Source: Sphingomonas_O antarctica
GTDB taxonomy: Bacteria; Pseudomonadota; Alphaproteobacteria; Sphingomonadales; Sphingomonadaceae
Length of the DNA: 64,000 bases
Assembly: GCF_965137005.1 (NCBI RefSeq)
Contig: NZ_CBCRXM010000014.1
Coordinates: 28,388-92,387 of the forward strand
Reading direction: 5' to 3'
The translations under genes and the position numbers were made by a program. Within the stretch, counting starts at the first letter, position 1. Each line of letters opens with the position of its first letter. Below the pieces are notes generated by a model, which was not told the origin of the DNA, did no database searches, and was given only the letters and a program-made list of their open reading frames with translations. Positions 16,436 through 25,353 of the stretch are shown in pieces.

Positions 16436-16557
16436 ACAGGCTCCGCATTCCCGGAACGTGCGACATCACCCGTCCGGCAAGTGGTTGATAAGCGGGAGCT
16501 TGTTGGTGTGTGCTAAACGGGCGCGGTAAATGGAGCAGTAAGGCTGATTGTCGGTCC

Positions 16558-16599
16558 CGGGAGTAAATCCCGTGACGTCGATCCGCTGCCGGGCAGCGG
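16558..16599 (-). terminator. Two hairpins downstream of tRNA-Met
   Basis: On the minus strand, beyond the tRNA-Met 3' end, two short stems follow: CGCTGC-CGG-GCAGCG (about 16584-16598) and CGGGA-GTAAA-TCCCG (16558-16572). No U-run follows. They could end the tRNA transcript; the rest of the gap 16436-16654 shows nothing recognisable. Confidence 0.3.
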
Positions 16600-16654
16600 T
16601 CGGCCGCCCCTGTGCAAGTCGATGCGAAGTTCCTTCGCCTTCGGTTGCGCCGGG

Positions 16655-16731
16655 TGGTAGCGGAGGAGGGATTTGAACCCCCGACACGCGGATTATGATT
16701 CCGCTGCTCTAACCAACTGAGCTACTCCGCC
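16655..16731 (-). tRNA. tRNA-Met (anticodon CAT, elongator type)
   Basis: A 77-nt cloverleaf on the minus strand with encoded CCA. The acceptor GGCGGAG pairs with CTCCGCT (first pair G-U). The anticodon arm is GCGGA-ATCATAA-TCCGC. The paired first position and the absence of the three G-C anticodon pairs of initiators indicate the elongator. A CAT tRNA modified to read AUA (Ile) cannot be excluded from sequence alone. Confidence 0.92.
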
Positions 16732-16800
16732 CCGGCAGGGTGGCGCAGATAGCGACGGCGGTGGGTTGCGACAACCCCTGTCCACCGCCATAGCGCCGCG

Positions 16801-18066
16801 ATGCACGACATGAAGGCAATCCGCGAGAATCCGCAGGCGTTCGACGCGGGTCTGGCCCGGCGCGGGCTGGGCGTGGCGGCGGGCGCGCTGCTCAACGTCG
16901 ATGCCCGCCGGCGTGTCGCGATCATGTCTGCCGAGCAAATGCAGTCGGCCATCAAATCGATTTCCGAACAGGTCGGCGCCGCGATGCGTACCGGCGACAA
17001 GGTGACAGCCGATCAACTGCGCGAGCAGGTTGCTTCGCTGAAAGCGACACAGACCGAGGCGGCGGCTGCGGTCGAAGAGTGCGAGGCCGAACTCAAGCAA
17101 CTGGGCGACGCTTTGCCGAATCTTCCCGCGCCGGATGTTCCGGACGGCAAGGACGAAAGCGGCAATGTCGAGCAACATCGCCGCGGCGAAGGCCGTGCGA
17201 GCGGGCGCGACCATGCCGACTTCGCACCGGCCTTGGGCCTGGACTTCGAGACGGCGCAGAAGGTCGCAGGGGCGAGATTCGTCTATCTGCGTGGAAAGGT
17301 CGCGCGGCTGGGTCGCGCGCTGGGGCAGTTCATGCTCGATCAGGCGGTTGGTGCGGGATATGAAGAGGTGTCGCCGCCCCTGCTGGTCCGCGACGATGCG
17401 GCTTATGGCACGACGCAATTGCCCAAGTTCCGCGACGATCTGTTCCAGACCACCGATGGCCGCTGGCTGATCCCGACTGCCGAAGTCAGCCTGACCAACA
17501 TCGTCCGCGAACAAATTCTGGGTGAGGACGAATTGCCGTTGCGCTTCACCGCGCTGACCCCGTGTTTTCGTTCCGAAGCCGGGGCCGCGGGCCGCGACAC
17601 GCGCGGGCTGATCCGCCAGCATCAGTTCGACAAGGTCGAGCTGGTTTCGATCACCACGCCCGAAGCGTCCGATGCCGAGCACGAGCGGATGACGGCCTGC
17701 GCCGAGTCGGTTCTCGAGGCGCTCGGCCTGCCCTTTCGCCGCATGCTGTTATGTGCGGGCGACATGGGGTTTGCAGCGAAGAAAACCTACGATCTCGAAG
17801 TCTGGCTGCCCGGACAAGGCGCGTATCGCGAGATCAGCAGTTGTTCGAACTGCGGCGATTTTCAGGCGCGGCGGATGAATGCGCGTTATCGCGCCGGGCC
17901 GAAGGACAACCGGTTCGTTCACACCCTCAACGGATCGGCATTGGCCGTGGGCCGCACGATTGTCGCGGTGCTGGAGAATTATCAGAATGAAGACGGCTCT
18001 GTGACCGTGCCCGATGTGCTGCTGCCGTATACCGGCGGGATGACGGTGTTGACGCCCAATGGCTGA
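16801..18066 (+). CDS. serS: Seryl-tRNA synthetase
   Basis: 421 aa class II synthetase. The N-terminal coiled-coil arm (residues about 28-105, Ala/Glu/Lys rich) contacts the tRNA. The catalytic core shows motif 2 (TPCFRSEAGAAGRDTRGLIR, followed by QHQFDKVEL) and motif 3 (NGSALAVGRTIVAVLENYQ). The start MHDMKAIRENPQAFD matches the family. The last eight bases overlap the next gene (SDR). Confidence 0.97.
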   Translation: MHDMKAIRENPQAFDAGLARRGLGVAAGALLNVDARRRVAIMSAEQMQSAIKSISEQVGAAMRTGDKVTADQLREQVASLKATQTEAAAAVEECEAELKQLGDALPNLPAPDVPDGKDESGNVEQHRRGEGRASGRDHADFAPALGLDFETAQKVAGARFVYLRGKVARLGRALGQFMLDQAVGAGYEEVSPPLLVRDDAAYGTTQLPKFRDDLFQTTDGRWLIPTAEVSLTNIVREQILGEDELPLRFTALTPCFRSEAGAAGRDTRGLIRQHQFDKVELVSITTPEASDAEHERMTACAESVLEALGLPFRRMLLCAGDMGFAAKKTYDLEVWLPGQGAYREISSCSNCGDFQARRMNARYRAGPKDNRFVHTLNGSALAVGRTIVAVLENYQNEDGSVTVPDVLLPYTGGMTVLTPNG

Positions 18067-18763
18067 CAAACTCGCTCTGGTCACCGGCGCGTCGCGCGGC
18101 ATTGGCTCGGCGACCGCGGAAGCGCTGGCGGCCGAAGGCTGGCACGTCATCATCACCGCGCGGAACGCCAAGGACCTGGAAGCGGTCGAGGATCGGATCC
18201 ATGCGGCCGGCGGCAGCGCGACGATCGCGCCGCTCGACCTGATCGACGGCGAATCGATCGGCCGATTGGCGGGCGCGGTCACCGAACGCTGGGGCAAGCT
18301 GGATCTGATGGTGCTCAATGCCGCGACGCTCGGCAGCCTGACGCCGGTGCCGCACATCGATCCCAAGGAATTCGCCCGCGTCCTGACGCTCAACATTGGC
18401 GCGCAGGCCGCGTTGATCGCGGCGTTCGATGCGCTGTTGCGCAAGAGCGACGCACCAAAAGTGATCGGCATCACGTCGAGCGTGGGTGCGACGCCGCGCG
18501 CTTATTGGGGGGCTTATGGCGCGTCCAAAGCGGGGTTCGACACGCTGCTGACCGCTTATGCGGAGGAGAATGACGTCGTCGGCCCGATCGCGGTGGCGGT
18601 CCTCGACCCCGGCGCGACGCGGACGAAGATGCGCGAGCGCGCATTTCCGGGCGAGGACCCGCTATCGGTCAAACCACCCGAAGCGGTGGCGCGGCGGATC
18701 GTCGAACTGGCGCAATCGGACTGGAAAAGTCCCCACCGTGAACGCGTTAACGACGAGTTCTAA
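18059..18763 (+). CDS. SDR family NAD(P)-dependent oxidoreductase
   Basis: 234 aa Rossmann-fold short-chain dehydrogenase. The cofactor motif TGASRGIG is at residues 9-16, the catalytic Ser is in ITSSVGATP, and Y-x-x-x-K appears as YGASK. The basic residue after the second strand (TARNAKDLE) suggests NADPH preference. The substrate is unknown. It overlaps serS by eight bases, so expression is probably coupled. Confidence 0.88.
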   Translation: MADKLALVTGASRGIGSATAEALAAEGWHVIITARNAKDLEAVEDRIHAAGGSATIAPLDLIDGESIGRLAGAVTERWGKLDLMVLNAATLGSLTPVPHIDPKEFARVLTLNIGAQAALIAAFDALLRKSDAPKVIGITSSVGATPRAYWGAYGASKAGFDTLLTAYAEENDVVGPIAVAVLDPGATRTKMRERAFPGEDPLSVKPPEAVARRIVELAQSDWKSPHRERVNDEF

Positions 18764-18820
18764 ACGCGAATTAAGAATTACAGCGCAGTCTTTAACGAGT
18801 CGCAAACAAGGACTCGCATC

Positions 18821-19153
18821 ATGACGCTGACCCGCTTGCCCCAGGACAGCTATGCCCTCGCCTCTCAAGAGGATCGCTGCGCCCCACGATCTCGCCTGTC
18901 GATGGCGGCGACGTTACGCCCATCGGGCCAAAGCGGCTTCAACGTGGTCGTGCGCGACCTGTCGCTGGGCGGATTCGCCTGCGAGGCACTGACCAGCATG
19001 CGCGCGGGCCATTTGTGCTGGGTGACGCTGCCCGGCCTCGGCGCATTGCAGGCGCAAGTGGTTTGGAACGACGGCACAATGGTCGGGTGCGCGTTCGAGA
19101 ATTTGCTGAATCAGGCGGTGTTCGAGGCGATTGTGGTGAAGACGCGGGCGTAA
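18821..19153 (+). CDS. PilZ domain protein
   Basis: 110 aa single PilZ-like domain. An N-terminal basic stretch (EDRCAPRSRLSMAATL) stands where the RxxxR c-di-GMP motif is expected, followed by the D-L-S-L-G-G-F signature (residues about 46-52) and a C-terminal GCAFENLL. This is the usual size of stand-alone PilZ proteins, which sense c-di-GMP or have lost binding; the spacing of the arginines here (R-C-A-P-R) is close to the consensus. AAGGA precedes the ATG by ten bases. Confidence 0.82.
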   Translation: MTLTRLPQDSYALASQEDRCAPRSRLSMAATLRPSGQSGFNVVVRDLSLGGFACEALTSMRAGHLCWVTLPGLGALQAQVVWNDGTMVGCAFENLLNQAVFEAIVVKTRA

Positions 19154-19190
19154 GCCGGTCGTCTACGAACGGTCTACCTAGCCTATAGCG

Positions 19191-19210
19191 GCCCCGGCCT
19201 GCGCCGGGGC
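19191..19210. terminator. Hairpin between convergent PilZ gene and aspS
   Basis: GCCCCGGC-CTGC-GCCGGGGC is a perfect 8-bp stem in the 62-base gap between two convergent stops. It looks like a half-unit of the dispersed palindromic repeat family and could terminate transcription from both sides. Confidence 0.5.
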
Positions 19211-19215
19211 GACGA

Positions 19216-21048
19216 TCAAGAGTCAGCCACCACCCGGATCGACAGTTCGCGCAACTGCTTTGGCGTGGCCGGCGCGGGCGCGTTCATCATCAGGTCTTCC
19301 GCCTTCTGGTTCATCGGGAAGACGATGACTTCGCGGATGTTCGGCTCGTCGGCCAGCAGCATGACGATGCGGTCGATCCCCGGTGCCGATCCGCCGTGCG
19401 GCGGCGCGCCTAGCTTGAACGCGTTGATCATGCCCGAGAAGTTGGTGTCGACCTCGACCTGCGTATAGCCGGCGATTTCGAACGCCTTGTACATGATGTC
19501 CGGACGGTGGTTGCGGATCGCGCCCGACGACAGCTCGATACCGTTGCAGACGATGTCATACTGGTAGGCCAGGATATCGAGCGGGTTCATCGTCTCCAGC
19601 GCATCCATCTCGCCCTGCGGCATCGAGAAGGGGTTGTGGCTGAAATCGACCTTCTTGGCCTCTTCGTCATATTCGAACATCGGAAAGTCGACGATCCAGC
19701 AGAATTCGAAGCGGCTCTTGTCGATGAGTTCGAGTTGATCGGCGACGCGGGTCCGCGCGAGTCCGGCGAGCTTGGCGGCTTGGGCCTCCTTGCCCGCGGC
19801 GAAGAAGATGCCGTCATTCGGGCCGAGGCCCATGGCGTCGGCAATCGCCTTCATGCCGTCCTGGCCGTGATTGTTGGCGATCGGACCGCCGAACACGCCG
19901 TCCTTTTGGGTAGCATAGCCGAGGCCGGGAAAGCCTTCGCCCTGCGCCCATGAATTCATGTCGTCGAAGAATTTGCGGCTCTTCTCGTTCGTCGCGGGAG
20001 CGGGGATGGCGCGCACGACATTACCCTCCGCAACCATCGAGGCGAAGCGACCGAAGCCCGAGCCTTTGAAATGGTCACTGACGTCGGTGATCAGCAGCGG
20101 GTTACGCAGGTCCGGCTTGTCATTGCCGTATTTGAGCATCGATTCGCGGTACGGAATGCGCTTGAATGGCAGAGCGCTGACGGTGCGGCCCTTGCCCTCG
20201 AAATCGGCGAATTCCTCGAATACGCCATGGAGAACGGGCTCAATCGCCGCGAACACGTCGTCCTGCGTGACAAAGCTCATTTCGAAATCGAGCTGATAGA
20301 ATTCGCCCGGGCTGCGATCGGCGCGCGCGTCTTCGTCGCGGAAACAGGGCGCGATCTGGAAATAGCGGTCGAAACCCGCGACCATCAGCAGCTGCTTGAA
20401 CATCTGCGGCGCTTGCGGGAGCGCGTAGAATTTGCCGGGGTGGACGCGGCTGGGGACCAGATAGTCCCGCGCGCCTTCGGGGCTGCTCGCCGTCAGGATG
20501 GGCGTTTGAAATTCCGTGAACCCCTGCTCGATCATGCGGCGGCGGATGCTGGCGATGACGTTCGAGCGCAGCACGATGTTCTTGTGCAGCCGCTCGCGGC
20601 GCAGATCGAGATAGCGGTATTTGAGGCGCGTTTCCTCGGGATAATCGCTCTCGCCGAACACCGGCATCGGCAGTTCGGAGGCTGACGATTGCACCCACAC
20701 TCCGTGATCCGGATGCAGCCCGCTCGGCATCAGCTCGACTTCACCAGTCGACAAATTGGCGTTGACCTGATCTTCTGATCGAGCGAGCAACTCACCGCAA
20801 ACAGTGATTACGCTTTCAACACGGGCGTTGTCCGCAACCTCATAGCCCTTACTGCTAGGGTGCAGTACAATCTGGGTAATCCCGTAGTGGTCGCGCAGAT
20901 CGATGAACAGCAATCCGCCGTGATCGCGCTTGCGATGGATCCAGCCAGACAATCTTACGGGTGGCCTCTCTTCTGCCACCTCATTGGAAATGGTATTCTG
21001 AAGCCTCAGTTCACCACAGTTGTGGGTGCGATAACAGTTTGGGGTCAT
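19216..21048 (-). CDS. aspS: Aspartyl-tRNA synthetase (bacterial type), mosaic-looking 5' part
   Basis: 610 aa class II synthetase. It has the N-terminal OB-fold anticodon domain (residues about 1-120), motif 1/2 region with FRDEDARADRSPGEFYQLD, the bacterial GAD insertion, and motif 3 GAPPHGGSAPGIDRIVML. Bacterial AspRS often also charges tRNA-Asn where asparaginyl-tRNA synthetase is missing; that cannot be decided here. Codons 1 to about 100 (20750-21048) are unlike the rest: hand counts give 48-53% G+C in three 60-base lines, and codons such as AGA, AGG, GTA and CCA appear, with an extra NTISNEVAEERPP stretch in the OB fold. The catalytic part looks typical of sphingomonads. Confidence 0.95.
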   Translation of the reverse strand: MTPNCYRTHNCGELRLQNTISNEVAEERPPVRLSGWIHRKRDHGGLLFIDLRDHYGITQIVLHPSSKGYEVADNARVESVITVCGELLARSEDQVNANLSTGEVELMPSGLHPDHGVWVQSSASELPMPVFGESDYPEETRLKYRYLDLRRERLHKNIVLRSNVIASIRRRMIEQGFTEFQTPILTASSPEGARDYLVPSRVHPGKFYALPQAPQMFKQLLMVAGFDRYFQIAPCFRDEDARADRSPGEFYQLDFEMSFVTQDDVFAAIEPVLHGVFEEFADFEGKGRTVSALPFKRIPYRESMLKYGNDKPDLRNPLLITDVSDHFKGSGFGRFASMVAEGNVVRAIPAPATNEKSRKFFDDMNSWAQGEGFPGLGYATQKDGVFGGPIANNHGQDGMKAIADAMGLGPNDGIFFAAGKEAQAAKLAGLARTRVADQLELIDKSRFEFCWIVDFPMFEYDEEAKKVDFSHNPFSMPQGEMDALETMNPLDILAYQYDIVCNGIELSSGAIRNHRPDIMYKAFEIAGYTQVEVDTNFSGMINAFKLGAPPHGGSAPGIDRIVMLLADEPNIREVIVFPMNQKAEDLMMNAPAPATPKQLRELSIRVVADS

Positions 21049-21068
21049 AGTTCACTCTACAGAAAAAT

Positions 21069-21173
21069 CGTCATCCCGGCAGAAGCCGGGGTCCACGGCA
21101 CCGCGAGGGCGGACCCTTCGTCTTGGCGACGGCACTTGCCGCAAGGTGGACCCCGGCTTTCGCCGGGGTGACG
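21069..21173. repeat. Palindromic repeat between aspS and rnd
   Basis: Arms 21069-21096 and 21146-21173 (GTCATCCCGGC..CCGGGGTCCAC against GTGGACCCCGG..CCGGGGTGAC) are near-perfect reverse complements around a 49-base centre. Same family as the element at 1973-2058. It fills most of the divergent gap between aspS and rnd, so both promoters must overlap or flank it. Confidence 0.85.
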
Positions 21174-21245
21174 GAAAATGTTGAAGAGCGCTTCATGGCC
21201 ACGCCCCTGTTTGTCAAGGCGCGCGGGGGCGCTATGGGGTTGCCG

Positions 21246-22415
21246 ATGCATATCCATCCGCTGATCGACGACAGCGCCACGCTCGCCCAACTCTGTGCCC
21301 GCCTATCGAAATCGCGGTTCATCGCGGTCGATACCGAGTTCATGCGCGAGAACACTTTTTGGCCCGAACTGTGCCTGATCCAGATCGCCGACGAGAATGA
21401 GGCGGCGGCGATCGACCCGATGGCACCGGGGATCGACATGGCTCCGCTGCTCGAGCTGCTGGTGTCGAACGAGGATGTGCTGAAGGTGTTTCACGCCGGC
21501 GGGCAGGACGTCGAGATCGTCTATAATCTGACCGGCACGACCCCGCACCCGCTGTTTGATACGCAGATCGCGGCGATGGCTTTGGGGCAAGGCGAGCAGG
21601 TCGGCTATTCGAACCTGGTCGAAAGCTGGCTGGGCATCAATCTCGACAAGGGTGCGCGCTTTACCGACTGGGCGCGCCGTCCGCTTGACAAGCGCCAGAT
21701 CGATTATGCGATCGGCGACGTGACCCATCTCGCCAAGATTTTCCCGATGATGATGGCCAAGCTCATCAAAACCGGGCGTGGTGAATGGCTCGAGGCGGAG
21801 ATGGAGAAGCTCGCCGACCCCGCCAATTACGCCGCCGATCCGGCCAAGGCCTGGCTGCGCGTGAAGATCGCCAGCCGCAAACCCGAAGTGCTCGGGCGTC
21901 TCAAGGCCTTGGCGGCGTGGCGCGAGCTGGAGGCCAAGGGCAAGAATTTGCCGCGCGGGCGGATCATGAAAGACGAGACGCTGGCCGATATCGCGCTGCA
22001 CCCGCCACGCGCGCAGGCGGACCTTGCCAAGGTGCGCGGATTGTCGACCTCATGGGCGGGCAATGACATCGGCGGGCGGATGCTATCCGCCGTCGCGGCC
22101 GCGGAGCCGATGAGCGACGACGAAATGCCCGCGCGCGACGACCGCAAGCCGGGATTGGGCCGCGAGGGGGCATTGGTCGCCGACCTGCTCAAACTGTTGC
22201 TCAAGATTCGCTCACGCGAATCGAATGTCGCGCCGAAACTGTTGGCGCGCAACGACGAGCTCGATCTGCTGGCGTCGGGCGTGCGCGAGAATCTGCAGAT
22301 CCTGCAGGGTTGGCGATTCGAGCAATTCGGGCGTGACGCACTCGAACTGGTCGAGGGTCAGCTGGGCTTCGCGGTCAAGAACGGCAAGCTGAAGATGACG
22401 CGGACCGAAGACTAG
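21246..22415 (+). CDS. rnd: Ribonuclease D
   Basis: 389 aa 3'-5' exoribonuclease for tRNA 3' processing. DEDD catalytic residues: D29 and E31 in VDTEFMREN, Asp in HAGGQDVEIVYN, and Asp in YAIGDVTHL with the conserved Tyr. A C-terminal HRDC region (about residues 210-290) follows. The start at 21246 gives MHIHPLIDDSATLAQLC, the usual N-terminus; an upstream in-frame ATG at 21195 with GAAGAG before it would add 17 residues. It ends four bases into hdaA (convergent). Confidence 0.94.
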   Translation: MHIHPLIDDSATLAQLCARLSKSRFIAVDTEFMRENTFWPELCLIQIADENEAAAIDPMAPGIDMAPLLELLVSNEDVLKVFHAGGQDVEIVYNLTGTTPHPLFDTQIAAMALGQGEQVGYSNLVESWLGINLDKGARFTDWARRPLDKRQIDYAIGDVTHLAKIFPMMMAKLIKTGRGEWLEAEMEKLADPANYAADPAKAWLRVKIASRKPEVLGRLKALAAWRELEAKGKNLPRGRIMKDETLADIALHPPRAQADLAKVRGLSTSWAGNDIGGRMLSAVAAAEPMSDDEMPARDDRKPGLGREGALVADLLKLLLKIRSRESNVAPKLLARNDELDLLASGVRENLQILQGWRFEQFGRDALELVEGQLGFAVKNGKLKMTRTED

Positions 22416-23020
22416 GCGCTCTTCGTTTCCCATAACCGCCCCAGCACCTGACGCGCGAACGGGACGGTCAAGGCTCGGCGTTCGCTCAACGCCGCCGTAT
22501 CGAGTGCATCCGCGAGTCGGACGATCGCAACGTGATTACGCGGCACGCGCGGCACCAGATAGCTGACGACGTCTTCCGGCAACACGATCCCGCGCCGCTC
22601 GAGCAGTCGTTGCAGCAATTGCCCGATCAATTGGTCGTCGGGATCGGCCAGCGTGACGTGCGGGGTCGCCATCAGCCGCGACCGCAGATCGGGCAAGGTG
22701 ATCACCCAGTCGGTGGGCCAATGATCGGCAGTGATCAGCAGCGGCCGCCGTGTTTCCTGCGCGGCATTCCACGCGTGGAACAACTCGGTTTCGTCGACGC
22801 GTTCGCCATTTTCGATAAGTGTACCGCCGGTCCGCAAGACGAAGATGCGCCCGAGCAGACTGCGCCCCGATTTGCGCGGACCCGTCAGCACCGAGGCCGC
22901 GACGGGCCAGCGCGCATGGCTGTTGAGATGGCGCACCGCCGCCGCGTTGCTGGGCGAGACGACGAAGCCCTCGTCCTCCTCGCCCGCGGGCCAGTCGAAC
23001 GGGAGCGCGTTCTGCGTCAT
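22412..23020 (-). CDS. hdaA: DnaA-family replication regulator (HdaA-like)
   Basis: 202 aa. It corresponds to the AAA+ domain of DnaA without the DNA-binding domain, as in Hda/HdaA, which stimulates DnaA-ATP hydrolysis with the sliding clamp. The N-terminal QNALPFDW resembles the clamp-binding QxxLPxF motif of Hda proteins. The P-loop is degenerate (GPRKSGRS, Arg where Lys is expected), so ATP binding is doubtful or altered. The C-terminus carries VPRNHVAIVRLADALD, the sensor-like segment. It overlaps the next upstream gene by four bases, and the same neighbours (purM, a DUF2066-like gene, hda) are known from Pseudomonas. Confidence 0.85.
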   Translation of the reverse strand: MTQNALPFDWPAGEEDEGFVVSPSNAAAVRHLNSHARWPVAASVLTGPRKSGRSLLGRIFVLRTGGTLIENGERVDETELFHAWNAAQETRRPLLITADHWPTDWVITLPDLRSRLMATPHVTLADPDDQLIGQLLQRLLERRGIVLPEDVVSYLVPRVPRNHVAIVRLADALDTAALSERRALTVPFARQVLGRLWETKSA

Positions 23021-24207
23021 CGCGAAATCCGCAACGAACCGCCGACGTCCTCGACCTTGAGGCCCTTGGCCACCAAAGCCGCTTGCAGCGCCGCCGCGTC
23101 GCCGTTGAAGGCAACGCGCATCACCGACGTCCCGCCGATCGCGAGACTGGAGGTGCTCGCCGCCGTAACGCCGGGGACATTGCGTACTGCGGACTCGGTG
23201 GCGGTAATCGACGCGCTGTCAGGACTGGCGAACTGGACGCTGATGACGCTCGACCCTGCGGTGACCGGTGCAGTGCCATTATCCTCGACCGCCGGCAGGT
23301 CGGTCGCGTTGAGCAGCGAATCGTCGGGCGCGGCCGGCGCGATCAGCGACGGATCGGGCCTGAGTTCGCCCGCCGCCAGCGCTTCGGTATATAATTGGTC
23401 CATCCGCCGCACGCCTTCGTCCATCAACGCGGGGAGCGCGTCGCTCGATGCCGCGCGGAGGGTGAAGCTGCCGAGAATGCGACCGTCCGGGCCATGCTTG
23501 GCGGTAAAGACGCCGAACACCGGGCCGCCGGGGTAGCGCCGATCGAGGCGGACCTGCGGCACCAGCACATCCGCCGCGCCATATTGATCGAGGATCAGCC
23601 GCCACCAGATTCGCCCTGGCCGCTGCGCCTGGCCCGCGGTCAGCAGCAACGGGTCCGCCCCCGAGCCGCTGGAGCGGACATAATCGATGGGGCTGCCCCC
23701 GCTGCGATACCGCGCCCAGGCTTTTTGCCATTCGCTTTGCGCTTCGTATGAAATGGGTCCGCCGCCCGACCATTCGACCGGCAGCACCAGCATCGGCGCG
23801 GACCGCGAAACGCTGCCGCCGACACCGAGTAACGCCCCGGCCCGGGCGCGGTCGAACAACACGCCGAGTTTCGCGACATAACGCGTCGGCCCGACCTGTT
23901 CCTGTTCCACGACGATACCCGCGACGAGGCCGTCGAGCACCGAGTCGGCGGGAATGCCGCCAAGCGAGCCGCCATGCGTCTTGGCCCACAGCAATTGCCA
24001 ACCCTTGCGCTGGGCAATGCGCCACCCGCCGAGCCGCGCCGCGTCGGGCGATTTGCCCGACACATCGACGTCGATACCCGAAACTTCGAAGCTGCCCGAC
24101 GAATCGATGGGGGGGACGCCCCGGTCACCGCCCTCGATCTGGGCCCATACGGCAACCGCGCCCGCAAGCGCGCCGAAACCGAGGAGAGGAAGGAGCGCGC
24201 GCCGCAC
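23017..24207 (-). CDS. Exported DUF2066-like protein of unknown function
   Basis: 396 aa from a GTG at 24207, which gives a good signal peptide (RRALLPLLGFGALAGAVAVWAQ). The middle section (QYGAADVLVPQVRLDRRYPGGPVFG and the preceding RYVAKLGVLFDRARAGALLG) resembles DUF2066 proteins, which sit between purM and hda in Pseudomonas. The last 65 residues resemble a heavy-metal-associated ferredoxin-like fold (VISVQFASPDSASITATE...VPGV...SSLAIGGTSVMRV...GDAAALQAALVAKG) but lack a CxxC metal motif. The function is unknown. Its stop overlaps hdaA by four bases, so the two are co-expressed. A TTG about 36 bases upstream is an alternative start. Confidence 0.7.
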   Translation of the reverse strand: MRRALLPLLGFGALAGAVAVWAQIEGGDRGVPPIDSSGSFEVSGIDVDVSGKSPDAARLGGWRIAQRKGWQLLWAKTHGGSLGGIPADSVLDGLVAGIVVEQEQVGPTRYVAKLGVLFDRARAGALLGVGGSVSRSAPMLVLPVEWSGGGPISYEAQSEWQKAWARYRSGGSPIDYVRSSGSGADPLLLTAGQAQRPGRIWWRLILDQYGAADVLVPQVRLDRRYPGGPVFGVFTAKHGPDGRILGSFTLRAASSDALPALMDEGVRRMDQLYTEALAAGELRPDPSLIAPAAPDDSLLNATDLPAVEDNGTAPVTAGSSVISVQFASPDSASITATESAVRNVPGVTAASTSSLAIGGTSVMRVAFNGDAAALQAALVAKGLKVEDVGGSLRISR

Positions 24208-24267
24208 GTTGCGGTCTTTGGCGGGAACGCCGTGGAAATCCAAGCCGCAAGTGCCTAGGGCGTGCTC

Positions 24268-25353
24268 ATGGCGGGATATACATACGAACAGGCCGGCGTT
24301 TCTATCGCAGCGGGCAATGCCTTGGTCGAGGCAATCAAGCCGCTGGCCCGCGCCACCGCGCGACCGGGAGCCAATGCGGAATTGGGTGGCTTTGGCGGAT
24401 TTTTCGACCTCAAGGCCGCGGGATATGACGACCCCCTGCTGGTCGCCGCCAATGACGGGGTCGGGACCAAGCTCAAGCTGGCGATCGAATTCGACCGGCA
24501 TGATGGTGTCGGGATCGATCTGGTCGCGATGTGCGTCAACGATCTGATCGTGCAGGGTGCGGAGCCGTTGTTCTTCCTCGATTATTTCGCCAGCGCGAAA
24601 CTCGATACGGCCATCGCGACCCTCGTCGTCGCGGGGATCGCCGAGGGTTGCCGCATCGCCGGCTGCGCGCTGATCGGGGGCGAGACCGCCGAAATGCCCG
24701 GCATGTATGCCGATGGCGATTACGATCTGGCGGGCTTTTCGGTCGGTGCGGTCGACCGGTCGCAAGTTTTGACGGGCGACCGGGTGAGCGCAGGCGACGT
24801 CATTCTCGGCCTTGCAAGTTCGGGGGTCCATTCGAACGGTTTCTCGCTGGTGAGGCGGCTGGCCGCGGACAAGGGCTGGAAACTGAAGCGCCCTTCCCTG
24901 TTCGATCAGGACCAGATCCTGATCGATGCGTTGATGGCACCGACGCGGATTTACGTGAAGTCGCTGTTGCCGTTGATCCGCAGCGGCAAGATCGGCGCGC
25001 TGGCGCACATTACCGGCGGCGGCTTGCTGGAAAACATTCCGCGCGCCTTACCCAAGGGGCTGCACGCCCATGTCGATGCGGATGCGTGGGTCCAGCCGCG
25101 GCTGATGGCGTTCTTGCAGGCGCAGGGCGGAATCGAGCCGGGCGAGATGGCGCGAACGTTCAATTGCGGCGTGGGCATGGCGGTCATCGTCAGGCCCGAG
25201 GAGGTCGATGCGGTGACCGAAAGCTTGGCTGCGGCGGGCGAGACGGTCGTGACATTGGGGCACATCGACGCCGGGGAGCGCGGTTGCACCGTTACCGGCA
25301 GCAGCGAAACCTGGTCCGCACGCGCGCCGTGGAGCGCCACGCACCATGGCTAA
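24268..25353 (+). CDS. purM: Phosphoribosylformylglycinamidine cyclo-ligase (AIR synthetase)
   Basis: 361 aa; makes aminoimidazole ribotide from FGAM with ATP, the fifth step of purine synthesis. Signatures: GFGGFFDLKA, AANDGVGTKLKLA, CVNDLIVQGAEPLFFLDY, IGGETAEMPGMY and LGLASSGVHSNGFSLVR. The ATG at 24268 is preferred; a GTG at 24262 in the same frame is possible. It overlaps purN by eight bases, the classic purMN arrangement, and is divergent from the DUF2066-like gene with 60 bases between the starts. Confidence 0.96.
   Translation: MAGYTYEQAGVSIAAGNALVEAIKPLARATARPGANAELGGFGGFFDLKAAGYDDPLLVAANDGVGTKLKLAIEFDRHDGVGIDLVAMCVNDLIVQGAEPLFFLDYFASAKLDTAIATLVVAGIAEGCRIAGCALIGGETAEMPGMYADGDYDLAGFSVGAVDRSQVLTGDRVSAGDVILGLASSGVHSNGFSLVRRLAADKGWKLKRPSLFDQDQILIDALMAPTRIYVKSLLPLIRSGKIGALAHITGGGLLENIPRALPKGLHAHVDADAWVQPRLMAFLQAQGGIEPGEMARTFNCGVGMAVIVRPEEVDAVTESLAAAGETVVTLGHIDAGERGCTVTGSSETWSARAPWSATHHG

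Noticed and set aside
14756..16516. Long plus-strand open frame (586 codons) opposite trxB and the beta-helix gene
   Set aside because: It spans two real minus-strand genes and the gap between them, and has no recognisable domain. It is an antisense shadow.
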